Assembly (NCBI RefSeq): GCF_002102255.1
Contig: NZ_LQPH01000158.1
Location: 101,980 to 165,979 of the forward strand
Length of the DNA stretch: 64,000 bases
Source: Mycobacterium nebraskense
Lineage (GTDB): Bacteria; Actinomycetota; Actinomycetes; Mycobacteriales; Mycobacteriaceae
Direction: 5' to 3'
Shown here: positions 31,854 to 42,700 of the stretch, in pieces
Position numbering within the stretch: position 1 is the stretch's first letter
How the letters are laid out: every line of letters starts with the position of its first letter
Position numbers and translations under genes: made by a program
The notes under the pieces: model-generated
Told to the model about the DNA's origin: nothing
What the model saw: the letters and a program-made list of their open reading frames with translations, nothing else
The model's database searches: none

Positions 31854-34853
31854 CTAACCGGGTTGCAGCTCGCCGCGTCCGGCCGGCGACGGCCGATCAC
31901 CCACTCGGGACGGCCACCAGTTCGCCCGTCCGACCAGCGCGGCGATGGCGGGAACCGTGATGGTGCGCACCAAGAAGGTGTCCAGCAAGATTCCCGCACC
32001 GATCACGAAACCGCCCTGGACCACGGTGCCGATGCTGGAGAACAGGAGGCCGCACATCGAGGCGGCGAAGATCAGACCTGCCGCAGTGATGACACCGCCC
32101 GTCGAACTCAGGGTGCGAACGATGCCGTAACGCATGCTGTGCGAAGACTCCTCACGCATTCGCGAGACGAGCAGCATGTTGTAGTCGGCTCCCACCGCTA
32201 CCAACACCACGAATGCCAGCGGGGGAACGCTCCAATGTAATTGCTGGCCGAGTAGGTACTGAAATACCAGTACGCCAATGCCCACCGCCGACAAATACGA
32301 AATGACCACGGAGGCAACCAGATACAGCGGTGCGACAATTGCACGCAGCAGTGCGATCAAGGTCAGTAGCACGACGAACAGGGTTACCGCGATGATGAAC
32401 CGGATGTCGTGCTGGTAGTAGTCGCGGGTGTCCTTCAGGCCAACGGTGTACCCCGCCATCGAAATCGTGGCATCAGCCAGCGCGGTATTCGGTTGCGCGC
32501 CCCGCGCGGCCGCAGTGATCGAATTGACCTGATCCATGGCTTCGGTGCTGAACGGATTCAGTTTGGTTTGAACCAAATACCGCACCGAGTGTCCGTCTGG
32601 GGAAATGAATACCTTGGCCGCCTTCTGAAACTCCTCTAAGTGCAGCAGCTGGGGCGGGATGTTGAACCCGGCCATCGCCGGTTGAGCCGCGTCGCGTTTC
32701 AGCGACAACAGAAATGCCGCCGACTCATTGAGCCCGGCGCCGAGCTGTTTGACTTGGTCGACGAGTTGAGCCACCGCGTCGGCCACCTGCCGGCTCCCAC
32801 CGGCGAGTCGGTTTGCGCCATCCTGCACACCGTTCAAATTCGCCTGCATGCCACCGGGTTTGTCCATCCCCATGGAGTGCAGCACATTGGTGAGCTTTCC
32901 CAACGCGGCACGCACGCGGTCGGTCGAGGCTTTCAGAGCCCTTTTGTCTTGGTAGTCCTGCAGTTGGTGGGCCAAGTCATTGATCGCGTCGAGGTCTGCT
33001 TGATCGCGGCTGCCGACCAGTTGCTCAAATGTTCCGCGGGTGGCGCTGCACGACGGATCGGCATCGCATATCGGGTTACCCTGCAGCGCCGCGAGCACCG
33101 GGCCTATCCAGGCGAACACGTTCTTGGCCGCCGAGAAGTTCCAGCCCATGGCATTGCTGAGCGCATTGACATGGTCGACGAGCTGGGCCGCGATGTCGAC
33201 CTGTTTGACCAGGGCGTCTCCGCTGTACTGGTTCTTCGCGGAGGAAAAGGCACTCTCCAGTTCCTGCAAACTGGCGGCGAGCTGGTTGACCTGGCCGCGG
33301 ACATCGCCGAGGCTGTTGGCCAGCGTGCCGGCACCTGCGACCAGCCGGTTGAGGTCATCGGTGTGATCGTTGATCATGGTGGAGCCGCCGGCCAGCAGGG
33401 TGCCGATAGCGCCCGCCTGATACGTGGCCCGGAATTGTTCAGGCACGTTTCCGGTGGGACGCGTAATGCCGCTGACCGCGGCGACATTCGGCAGTTGGCT
33501 AACTCGGTCCGCCATCTGTTCCAAATCGGCAAGGGCCTTCGGCGTGCGAAGGTCGTGCGGTGATTGGATGAGGATGTACTCCGGGATGGATTGATTGACC
33601 GGGAAATGACGATCCAGCGCGGCATAGCCGATGGAGCTCGGAGCGGAAGAACGCAGGGCCTTGCGGTCGTCGTAGTTGTAGCGCACCAAGCCGGCGCAGC
33701 TGGCCAGGATGATCAACACCAGCACACTGGCGACCAGATTGGCCCTGGGCCTGCGCACGATGCGGATGCCCGAACGCCGCCAGAACCGGGCGGTCAGTTC
33801 GCGACGCGGCTTGACCCAGCCACGCGGCCCCGCGAGCACCAGAATTGCCGGCAGCAACGTCACCGCGGCGAGGAATGCCACGCCGATTCCGATCGCCGAC
33901 GACGCACCGACCGTCTTGAACACGCCCATTCGGGCGAAGCTGATGAGGAGAAATGTGATTCCGACCGTGGCTGCGGACGCGCCGATCACTTTTCCGATCG
34001 AGATCATCGCGCGCCTGATCGCCTGTTCGGAATTCGCACCCGACCGCAAATAGTCGTGATAGCGGCTGATGAGGAAGACCGCGTAATCCGTTCCGGCGCC
34101 GGCCATTATGGCGCTAAGAAACACGATGGACTGGTTCGAGACGCCCGAGCCGGTGAAATAGGAGTAGCCCGCTACCACCGCCTGCGCGATCACCAGGGAT
34201 ATGCCTATCGTCAGCAACGGCAACAGCATGGTGACCGCGCTGCGGTAGATCACCAGCAGGACGATGAGCACCAGAACCGCGATCGCCAGCTCGATCGGCA
34301 GCCGATCCTGATCGCCCGCGACGGTGAGGTCGGCGACGGTTGCCGCGGGGCCGGTGACGTTTACCGTCAGGGGACTCCCGGTCACGGTGTGTTTGACGAT
34401 GTCGCCGATCCGGTCGAAAGCGGCGTACGACTGGGGAGTGCCCAACTCGCCCGCAACGCCGACCGGCAGCACCCACGCTTTGTGATCCTTGCTGGTCACG
34501 ACCGAGCGCAGGGGCGGCGTACTGACGAAATCCTGCACCATCACGACATCTCGCGTGTCCTGGCGCAGCGCGTCCACCAGTTTGCGGTACGTGGCTTCGT
34601 CGGAAGGACCAAGTCCCTTGTCGTCGGTCAGAACCACCAACAGGAGGTCGTCCGAGCCCGATTCGTGAAACGCCTGGGTCATCTTTCGAGCGGTGGCGCT
34701 CGACGGTGCATCGCTGGGCAAGATAGCGAGCGGATGCTTCTGGGCCATCTCGCTCAGGGACGGCAATGTCAGTGGTAGCGCGACCGCGATCGCGACCCAG
34801 AGCCCGACCACTGCCCAGGGCCATCGCACCACAAAATCAGCCAACCGTCGCAT
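31854..34853 (-). CDS. mmpL10: MmpL10-like RND lipid transporter
   Basis: Trehalose-lipid exporter of 999 residues. The two RND halves are clear: helix 1 near 12-30, a periplasmic domain, helices near 185-345 with GAGTDYAVFLISRYHDY, a second periplasmic domain with long helical segments (about 420-760), and a final helix bundle with GADYNMLLVSRMREE near 890. Compared with the MmpS-coupled MmpL at 23559 it lacks an MmpS partner and has the compact N-terminus MRRLADFVVRWPW of the MmpL8/MmpL10 group, which export acylated trehaloses. It lies 57 bases upstream of the PE-PPE gene and downstream of papA3. Confidence 0.88.
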   Translation of the reverse strand: MRRLADFVVRWPWAVVGLWVAIAVALPLTLPSLSEMAQKHPLAILPSDAPSSATARKMTQAFHESGSDDLLLVVLTDDKGLGPSDEATYRKLVDALRQDTRDVVMVQDFVSTPPLRSVVTSKDHKAWVLPVGVAGELGTPQSYAAFDRIGDIVKHTVTGSPLTVNVTGPAATVADLTVAGDQDRLPIELAIAVLVLIVLLVIYRSAVTMLLPLLTIGISLVIAQAVVAGYSYFTGSGVSNQSIVFLSAIMAGAGTDYAVFLISRYHDYLRSGANSEQAIRRAMISIGKVIGASAATVGITFLLISFARMGVFKTVGASSAIGIGVAFLAAVTLLPAILVLAGPRGWVKPRRELTARFWRRSGIRIVRRPRANLVASVLVLIILASCAGLVRYNYDDRKALRSSAPSSIGYAALDRHFPVNQSIPEYILIQSPHDLRTPKALADLEQMADRVSQLPNVAAVSGITRPTGNVPEQFRATYQAGAIGTLLAGGSTMINDHTDDLNRLVAGAGTLANSLGDVRGQVNQLAASLQELESAFSSAKNQYSGDALVKQVDIAAQLVDHVNALSNAMGWNFSAAKNVFAWIGPVLAALQGNPICDADPSCSATRGTFEQLVGSRDQADLDAINDLAHQLQDYQDKRALKASTDRVRAALGKLTNVLHSMGMDKPGGMQANLNGVQDGANRLAGGSRQVADAVAQLVDQVKQLGAGLNESAAFLLSLKRDAAQPAMAGFNIPPQLLHLEEFQKAAKVFISPDGHSVRYLVQTKLNPFSTEAMDQVNSITAAARGAQPNTALADATISMAGYTVGLKDTRDYYQHDIRFIIAVTLFVVLLTLIALLRAIVAPLYLVASVVISYLSAVGIGVLVFQYLLGQQLHWSVPPLAFVVLVAVGADYNMLLVSRMREESSHSMRYGIVRTLSSTGGVITAAGLIFAASMCGLLFSSIGTVVQGGFVIGAGILLDTFLVRTITVPAIAALVGRANWWPSRVGDRPSPAGRGELQPG

Positions 34854-34890
34854 ATCAACCTCGACCCTGGTCGGCGCAGTCGCGTGCGCC

Positions 34891-34911
34891 CGTCGGCGAG
34901 GCTCGCCGACG
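34891..34911. repeat. Perfect GC-rich palindrome between papA3-like and mmpL10-like genes
   Basis: CGTCGGCGAG (34891-34900) and CTCGCCGACG (34902-34911) flank a single base. As RNA it could form an 8-base stem with a 5-base loop. It may act as an attenuator between the first and second genes of the minus-strand operon or as a processing site. Confidence 0.45.
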
Positions 34912-34994
34912 CTCTGTCAAGCCGCGCAAATTCGTGGTGGGTCCAACCGGAATCCGCGCTTTCAGAAAGGCCCTAGCCATCGAATGGCTCCACG

Positions 34995-36416
34995 CTACGC
35001 GACGCGTCCCCAGTGCCCGCTACCAGCCACCCGCCCGCACACGGACTTCATCGCCGCCATGTAACGGCTAACCGATTTTCGGGCGACCGGGTTGTCGGGA
35101 TGCATGATCGCCATTACCGTGCCCTCCCCGTACCGGAATACATAAATGGTCAGCTGATACGAATACCGGCCGTCGGGATAGATTCCGATGTTGTCCGCAA
35201 GACCCAGGTCGGCCGCGGCAAGAATGGCGTTGAGTGGAGCGGCGCCGCCATGAAAGAAGTTCGACACCGGAAAGTTCGCCCGTGGCCAGCCTAGCCACGG
35301 CGCCAATTCCAACACGCAATAGTAAGACACTTTCGCCATCTCCAGACCCGAATCGAAAGAAGCCTGCGCCGCCCATGCGGCATCTCCGAAAGAGGCCGCG
35401 GCGATGGGGACGGTGATCGGGATCAAGCCGGTAAACCAACCCTGGGTCATGAAATTGTCGGCGGCTGTGCGGGAATCCCTCGGAGTCAGCCCGTAATACG
35501 TGAGAGCGCCCGTGAACTCGTGCTCCAGCAGGGCGAAGCAGGCGAACAACCCGCCGACGAAGCGCGCGCCGGCCGCCGCGCAGGCCGATTCGAATCGCTC
35601 CGTCTGTGCCGGGTCCATCAGGAGTTCGGAGGCCATTTCACTGCGACTTGACGCCGATGGATTACCCAGCGGGAGGGGGAATTCAGGAAACCCGCCATTG
35701 TTGTTCTCGGCGAAGTCAATCCACGCGCGCACCTCGGGCGAATCTACGGTTAACGATGACGTGTACTCGCGTTCGCGAATGCAGAAATCATCGAAGCTGC
35801 CGGCTTCGGGAAGGACGAGGGCCTCACCGCCTCCGCTCAACGCGGTATACATTCCGTTGGCTTCCATCATCGTTGTGCCGATCAACGTCGCGTCCCCGTG
35901 GACATGATCCATCGCGGCAAAGAAAGTGAAGTGCCCCTCGCATTGGATGATTCCGAACGTGAAGCAGCCCCACTCCAGCGGGTTCGGTATGGCCACGACA
36001 TGGGCGTGTATCTCGTCAACAGTCATGTGGCCGTGGTCGATCGGCGTGAATTCGATGTCCGCAGGATCGCTGGTGGTACGCCTGACGAACTCGCCGTCAC
36101 CGGTGTGCTCGAACCAACTGCGGAACGTGTCATGCCGACGCAGATACGCGTTGACGGCGTGATTCATGGCCGCGACATCACAAGTCCCAGGTACTTCACA
36201 GGTAGCGATGATCTGCCGGGAGAAGTTGAGCCCCGCAGCGGTCCGTTCCACATAGTTTCGAAGATGTTGGCCCTGCATGTAGCTGACCGGCACGGAGCTG
36301 ACCGGCGCTTGTCGGACCTTTTCGCGGGCCGCGGCCGTCGGGTGCCACGAGGTGACCGACCCTGGGGTAACCGTCCATTCATCGAGTGAGCCGATCGTAA
36401 TCTTCCCGATGCGCAA
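34995..36416 (-). CDS. papA3: PapA3-like polyketide-associated acyltransferase
   Basis: Condensation-domain-fold acyltransferase of 473 residues that, in acyltrehalose pathways, transfers polyketide or fatty acyl chains to trehalose. The catalytic HxxxD motif is present as AMDHVHGDATL (His171, Asp175). The start is a TTG preceded by a strong GAGGAGG 9 bases upstream, reading MRIGKITIGSLDEW, typical of PapA1/A2/A3. It is the first gene of the minus-strand operon and divergent from the PKS. The papA3 name rests on the TPP-like neighbourhood; the sequence alone says PapA1-3 group. Confidence 0.88.
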   Translation of the reverse strand: MRIGKITIGSLDEWTVTPGSVTSWHPTAAAREKVRQAPVSSVPVSYMQGQHLRNYVERTAAGLNFSRQIIATCEVPGTCDVAAMNHAVNAYLRRHDTFRSWFEHTGDGEFVRRTTSDPADIEFTPIDHGHMTVDEIHAHVVAIPNPLEWGCFTFGIIQCEGHFTFFAAMDHVHGDATLIGTTMMEANGMYTALSGGGEALVLPEAGSFDDFCIREREYTSSLTVDSPEVRAWIDFAENNNGGFPEFPLPLGNPSASSRSEMASELLMDPAQTERFESACAAAGARFVGGLFACFALLEHEFTGALTYYGLTPRDSRTAADNFMTQGWFTGLIPITVPIAAASFGDAAWAAQASFDSGLEMAKVSYYCVLELAPWLGWPRANFPVSNFFHGGAAPLNAILAAADLGLADNIGIYPDGRYSYQLTIYVFRYGEGTVMAIMHPDNPVARKSVSRYMAAMKSVCGRVAGSGHWGRVA

Positions 36417-36709
36417 AACTACGTCCTCCTCGGTTTAACGGCTCCACTCCGGCCACGTCGGGCGACACCAAGATAACCCTCGCGGCGATCGCTGTCGCAG
36501 GCATGCGCGGGCCACCGCCTACACTCGCTGACGGATCCGGTGGGCCGTTGTTCGATCGAACGGCCGGGAGGGGAGCAGGGCGGCGGCCGCTCAGGCCGTC
36601 GCTGCGCGGTGCGAGCGCTGCAACCGCAGTGCTGGACTTCGGATGATTCCGGAGCGCAACCGGCCTGCCGCGCGGATCGCATCTTGACCGGCCAAGGAGG
36701 ACGAAGCGC
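36417..36709. promoter_or_regulatory. Divergent papA3/pks intergenic region with 12-base palindrome
   Basis: This 293-base stretch must hold the promoters for both arms of the lipid cluster. GTTCGATCGAAC at 36550-36561 is a perfect palindrome, flanked by GGCCGTT (36543-36549) and GGCC (36562-36565), a good candidate regulator site. TACACT at 36520-36525 could be a -10 for the pks gene, with no clear -35. The pks ribosome site AAGGAGG is at 36694-36700. Confidence 0.45.
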
Positions 36710-39700
36710 ATGGCATCCGTCGAGGGTTTGAGCGAGCCGGCATCGGGTTTTGCGATCGTCGGCTACGCGGCGCGTTTTCCCGGCGCCGCGGATGCGAATG
36801 AGTTCTGGGATGTGTTGAGCCAAGGCCGGGATGCGATATCGGAGGTGCCGCAGGACCGGTGGGATGTCGACGAATTCTTCGACCCGGAACCCGGTGTGCC
36901 CGGCAAGGTCGTGACCCGTCGTGCCGGTTTTGTCGATGACGTGACGGGGTTCGACGCGCCGTTTTTTGGTATGTCGACGCGCGAGGTCAGGTTGATGGAC
37001 CCGCAGCACCGGATCTTGCTGGAGACCGCGTGGCGTGCGGTCGAGCATTCGGGTACCGCGCCAACGGCGCTGGCTAACACCAACACTGGTGTCTTCGTTG
37101 GTTTGGCCACCCACGACTACCTGGGAATGGCGTCCGACGAGCTGACTTACCCCGAGATCGAGGCCTACATGGCCATCGGGACGTCGAGTGCCGCGGCAGC
37201 GGGCCGGATCAGCTATCGGTTGGGGCTGCAGGGTCCCGCGGTGGCCGTCGACACGGCGTGCAGCTCGTCGCTGGTGGCCATCCATCAGGCGTGCCAAGCG
37301 CTGCGCTTGGGAGAATGCGACCTCGCGCTTGCCGGCGGCGCAAACGTCCTGCTCACCCCGGCGACCATGATCACGTTCTCCAGCGCGCACATGCTCGCGC
37401 CCGACGGCCGATGCAAGACATTCGACGCGGCGGCGGACGGCTATGTGCGCGGCGAGGGATGCGGCGTCATCGTGATCAAGCGCCTCGAGGACGCCATCCG
37501 CGACGGCGACCGGATTCGGGCCGTCATCCGCGGCAGCGCGATCAACCAGGACGGCGCATCCGGGGGATTGACGGTGCCGAACGGCGTTGCCCAGCAAAGG
37601 GTCATCACCGACGCGCTGAAGCGCGCCGACCTGCAACCGCGCGACGTCGGGTACCTCGAAGCGCACGGCACCGGGACCTCGCTGGGCGACCCCATCGAGG
37701 CCCAGGCCGCGGGTGCGGTGCTCGGCGCCGGGCGCGAACCCGGCCAGCCGCTGCTGATGGGCTCGGTGAAGACGAACATCGGACACCTGGAAGCGGCCGC
37801 GGGTATCGCGGGTGTGATCAAAGTCATCCTGTCGCTCGAGAACGAGTTACTGCCGCAGCACCTCCACTTTCAGAACCCATCGCCCCACATCCCCTGGGAC
37901 CGGCTTGCGGTGCAGGTTGTCAAGGAGGCCACCACCTGGGAACGCAACGGGCAGCCGCGCATCGCGGGAATCAGCTCATTTGGGTTCGCCGGGACAAACG
38001 CTCACGTGATTCTCTCCGAAGCGCCCGAGCGGGCGGCACCGGTTCCGGTCGGGCAGCCCGGGGACCGACGGCTCAGCATCCTTCCGCTCTCGGCGCGAAC
38101 CCCCGCCGCGTTGGTGCAACTCGCCGGGGAATATCGAAGCTGGTTGATAGCGCACCCGGAGGCCACCCTGGCGGACGTGTGCTTCACCGCCGGGGTGGGG
38201 CGCGCACACTTGGAGCAGCGCGCCGCGTTGGTGGTCAATTCCAGAGAAGCTGCGATCGAGCTACTCGGCGCAATCGCGGACGACCGCCCGGCGCCCGGTT
38301 TGTTTCGCGGAGAATCCCATGACACACCGAAGACGGCCTGGCTGTTCACCGGTCAAGGCAGCCAGTACCCCGGCATGGCTCGGGAGTTGTTCGACACCGA
38401 GCCGGTGTTCGCCGAGACGCTGAATCGTTGCGCTGCCGCGGTCGCTGACCTTCTCGAAAAGCCTCTGCTGGAAGTGATTTTCGACGTGGACGGCCCGGAT
38501 GGCGAAGCGACGCTGCGGCAGACCTCCTACGCGCAGCCCGCCTTGTTCGCGGTGGAGATGGGCCTGGCCCGGCTCTGGCAGTCGTGGGGCTTCCAGCCGG
38601 ACGTGGTGCTGGGCCACAGCGTCGGCCAGTATTCGGCGGCCTGCGTCGGGGGCATATTCAGTCTCGAGGACGGCGCGCTGCTGATGGCCGAACGTGGCCG
38701 TCTCTTCGGCAGTCTGCCGCCGGGTGGCCGGATGGTCGCGGTGTTCACCGCCGCCGAGCGGGCCGAGCGCCTGACCGACGAGTTCCCCAGCCTGTCTGTC
38801 GCCGCCTACAACGGCGCCAACACCGTATTGTCCGGACCCGCAGCGGATCTCGAGCAGGCGGTGGCTCGACTGGAGGTCGACGGTGTCCGGTGTGACTGGC
38901 TGGACACCAGCCACGCGTTCCACTCGGCGTTGCTGGACCCGATCCTCGACGAATTTGAATCGTCTGCGGAGAGGTTCAACTTCAATGCGCCACAACGGAT
39001 TTTGATTGACAACCGCACCGGCGCCGCGCTCGGCCGGAGCGTGAAACTCGATGGCGCCTACTGGCGCCGTCACGCGCGTCAACCGGTGGAATTCGCCAAG
39101 AGCGTGCGCACCCTTGCCGACCTGAATTGCAAGGTGTTGCTGGAGATCGGCCCACGACCCGTTCTCACCGCGGCTGCCCTGGGCGCATGGCCCGACCCGG
39201 CCACCGCGCCGCGGGCGATCACCTCTTTGCGCCGAAACACCGCCGACCACAGGCAGATCATCGAAGCCGTCGCCGATAGCTATGTCCTGGGCCACGTGCC
39301 CGACTTCGACGCGTTACGGCAGGCGCACGCCCAAAAGCTCGATCTGCCCACGTATCCGTTCGAGCGCCGGCAATACTCGTTTCGGGACAATCGGGAGGAC
39401 AATCGCGATCCTGTCGACCAACAACAGCCCATGGCGGCGCGCACCCAGGCCATCCGCCTTCTCGAGGACGGCCGGATCGAGGAGCTCGCGACCCTGCTTG
39501 ACGGTGTGGGCGGTGATCATCAGACTCTGGATGTACTCACCAAGCTTGCGGCACAACACAACCAACAACGCACGGCCCACTCCATCGCGGACGACCGCTA
39601 CGAGATCCGCTGGGACAAATCAACTGCTCCACTCTCCCGCACCGAAGTGGGTGAGGGATCCAGTTGGGTCGTCGTCGTCGACGATGTCAATGCGGTCCAG

Positions 39701-42700
39701 CCGTTGGTCGACGTGCTGAGTGCACACAACCACCGGCACCGGGTCGTCGCGTTGCCGTTGTCCGACGCAGACACCGAACGGCTGGCGGACACGTTGCGCG
39801 CTGCGGCAGCAGACGATTCGACGCTATGCATCGTGCACGTCGCGGCCCTGGAGGCCGGGACCACACCATCGATGCGGTCACTGTTGCGGATGCAACACCG
39901 GATCCTTGGCGGAACACGCCGGCTGTTCAGCGCCGCGGTCGCCGCTGAACTACGCAGCCCCATCTGGGTCGTGACCCAAGGGGCACAGCGCGTCATCAAC
40001 ACGGACACGGTGGCGCCGCATCAGAGCTGCCTGTGGGGATTCGGGCGTGCCGCATCGCTGGAGCACCCGCACGTGTGGGGCGGCCTGGCGGACTTGTCGG
40101 AAGGTACTGCCGGCGAATGGTCTGCGCTCATCGACCGGATCACCACGCCGCACGGCCCGGCCATCAGGGAAGATCAGCTCGCGCTGCGCGATCAGGCGGT
40201 CTACGTTCCCCGGTTGGTTCGGCGCAGCGAGCCGCCGAGCGGTACACCGCTGCAACTGCGAAACCACGCAACGTATTTAGTGACGGGCGGACTGGGTGCG
40301 ATCGGGCTGGAGATTGCCGGGTACCTGGCCGCGCACGGTGCCGGGCATCTGGTGCTGACCGGTCGACGCGCCCCAACCGAGGCCGCACAACGGCGCATCG
40401 ATGCCCTGAGCGAACAGCACGGTTGCCAAATCCGCGTCGTTGCCGCCGATGTCGCCGACGCGCACGACGTCGCACGCCTGCTGGCAGGCGTGCAGGCCGA
40501 GCTGCCGCCGCTGGCCGGCATCGTCCACGCTGCGGGCGAGATCGGCACCACCCCGCTGAGCGCACTACAGGACGCCGAGGTCGATCGCGTCTTCGCCGGC
40601 AAGGTCTGGGGTGCTTGGCATTTGAGCGAAGCGGCGACCGATCTAAAGCTCGACTTCTTCATCAGCACGTCCTCGATCGCCTCGGTGTGGGGCGGATTCG
40701 GCCAGAGCGCCTACGGCGCGGCCAACGCCTTCCTCGACGGGCTGCCCTGGCGCCTGCGCGAGCAGGGCATCCTCGGGGGCAGCGTCAATTTCGGGCCGTG
40801 GTCGGCGGGCATGGCCGACGCGGAATCTCGTGCGCGACTGGATCAGCGCGGGGTGCGGACGTTGTCACCTGCCGATGCACTTGCAGGTCTGGCCGACGTC
40901 GTGGCGTCCGCTCCGGCGCACGGCCCCGCGCAAGGAGTCGTCGCCCGGATCGACTGGGCCCGCTTCCTGCCGCTCTACCAGCAAGCGGGTAGGCGGGCGT
41001 TCCTGGCGGAGCTGGAGCGCGAGGTGCCCGATGCGGTGCCTGCGGTGACAACGACTGGCAAGACCCCGTTGGTCGAGCGGCTCACCGGCGCTCCGGTGCA
41101 GCAGCGCAAGAAACTCCTGACCGATTACCTGCGTGACGTGGTAGCAGAGGTGACGCGCGTGGATGCCGCGGAGATCCGCGAGGACGCGGGGTTCTTCGAC
41201 CTCGGCATGGATTCGCTGATGGCCGTCGAATTGCGGCGCCGCATCGAGCAAGGCGTGGGCAAGCAGATCCCGGCCACCCTGGCGATGGATCACCCGCGGC
41301 TGTCCGACGTGGCCGACTACCTGCTCGACGACGTGCTCGAGCTCAGCGATCAGGCATCCTCCAAAACAAGGTCCCAGCCGGCATCGGCGGTGGCGACGCG
41401 CACGGATGAACCGATCGCAATCGTCGCGGTGTCGTGCCGCTTCCCCGGCGCACCCGATCCGGAAGCCTTCTGGGAGTTGCTGTCTGGAGGCGTCGATGCG
41501 ATCCGGGAGGTCCCGGAGGACCGATTCGACATCGACGAGTTCTACGACCCGGACCCGGACACCCCGGGCAAGACCTACACGCGGTTCGGCGGATTCCTCG
41601 ACGAAATCGACGGATTCGATCCCGAATTCTTCGGGATTTCCCCCCGCGAGGCCGTCTGGATCGAGCCACAGCAGCGGCTGATGCTTGAAACGGTATGGGA
41701 GGGTCTGGAACGGGCCGGGTACTCACCGGCGGCGCTGCGCGGCAGCCGAACCGGCATCTTCGCCGGGGTGGCCGCCAACGAGTATGCGCATCTGCTGTCG
41801 TCGGAGTCGATCGACAAGATCGAGCCCTACTTCATCACCGGCAACGCGCTCAACGCCATCTCCGGCCGGGTTGCTTTCGCGCTTGGACTCGAAGGACCGG
41901 CCATGGCAGTCGACACCGCATGCAGCTCGGCGCTGGTGGCCGTCCATCAAGCCGTCCAGGCACTGCACTCCGGTGACTGCGACATGGCGTTGGCCGGCGG
42001 TGTAAACGTCTTGCTTTCGCCGGTGACGGTCATCGCCGCCTCCCGCGCGAGGATGCTTTCCCCTGTCGGGCGATGCAAGACCTTCGACGCCTCCGCCGAC
42101 GGTTACGTGCGCAGTGAAGGCTGCGGAATCCTGGTACTCAAGAGGTTGAGCGATGCGCAGCGTGATGGCGACCGGATCTGCGCGGTCATTTCCGGCAGCG
42201 CGGTGAACCAGGACGGAGCGTCCAGCGGTTTGACGGTGCCCAATGGTGGTGCGCAGCAACGGCTCATCGGGACGGCGCTGGCTCGCGCCGGTTGGGCCGG
42301 CGGCGACGTCGACTACCTCGAGGCGCACGGGACGGGCACGCCGCTGGGTGATCCGATCGAGGTGCAGGCGGCCGCGGCCGCCTACGGTGTCATGCGTGAC
42401 GCGGACCGGCCATTGCTGATGGGGTCAGTGAAGACCAACATCGGCCACACCGAATCAGCCTCGGGTGCAGCGGGTTTGATCAAGGTCGTGTTGTCGCTGC
42501 AGCATGAGGTACTGCCGCAGAGCCTGCACTTCGAGAAGCCGTCGCCGCACATCCCGTGGGATTCGCTGCCGGTGCGGGTCGTGGACAAGTCGATGCCGTG
42601 GCAGACCAGTGGCAGGCCCCGGCGCGCCGGCGTGAGCTCGTTCGGATTCACCGGCACCAACGCGCACGTGCTGATCGAGGAGGGCCCGGCGCCAGCTGCA

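Noticed and set aside
33564..34778. 404-residue open frame on the plus strand inside mmpL10
   Set aside because: Antisense shadow of the MmpL10-like gene; low complexity, no domain.
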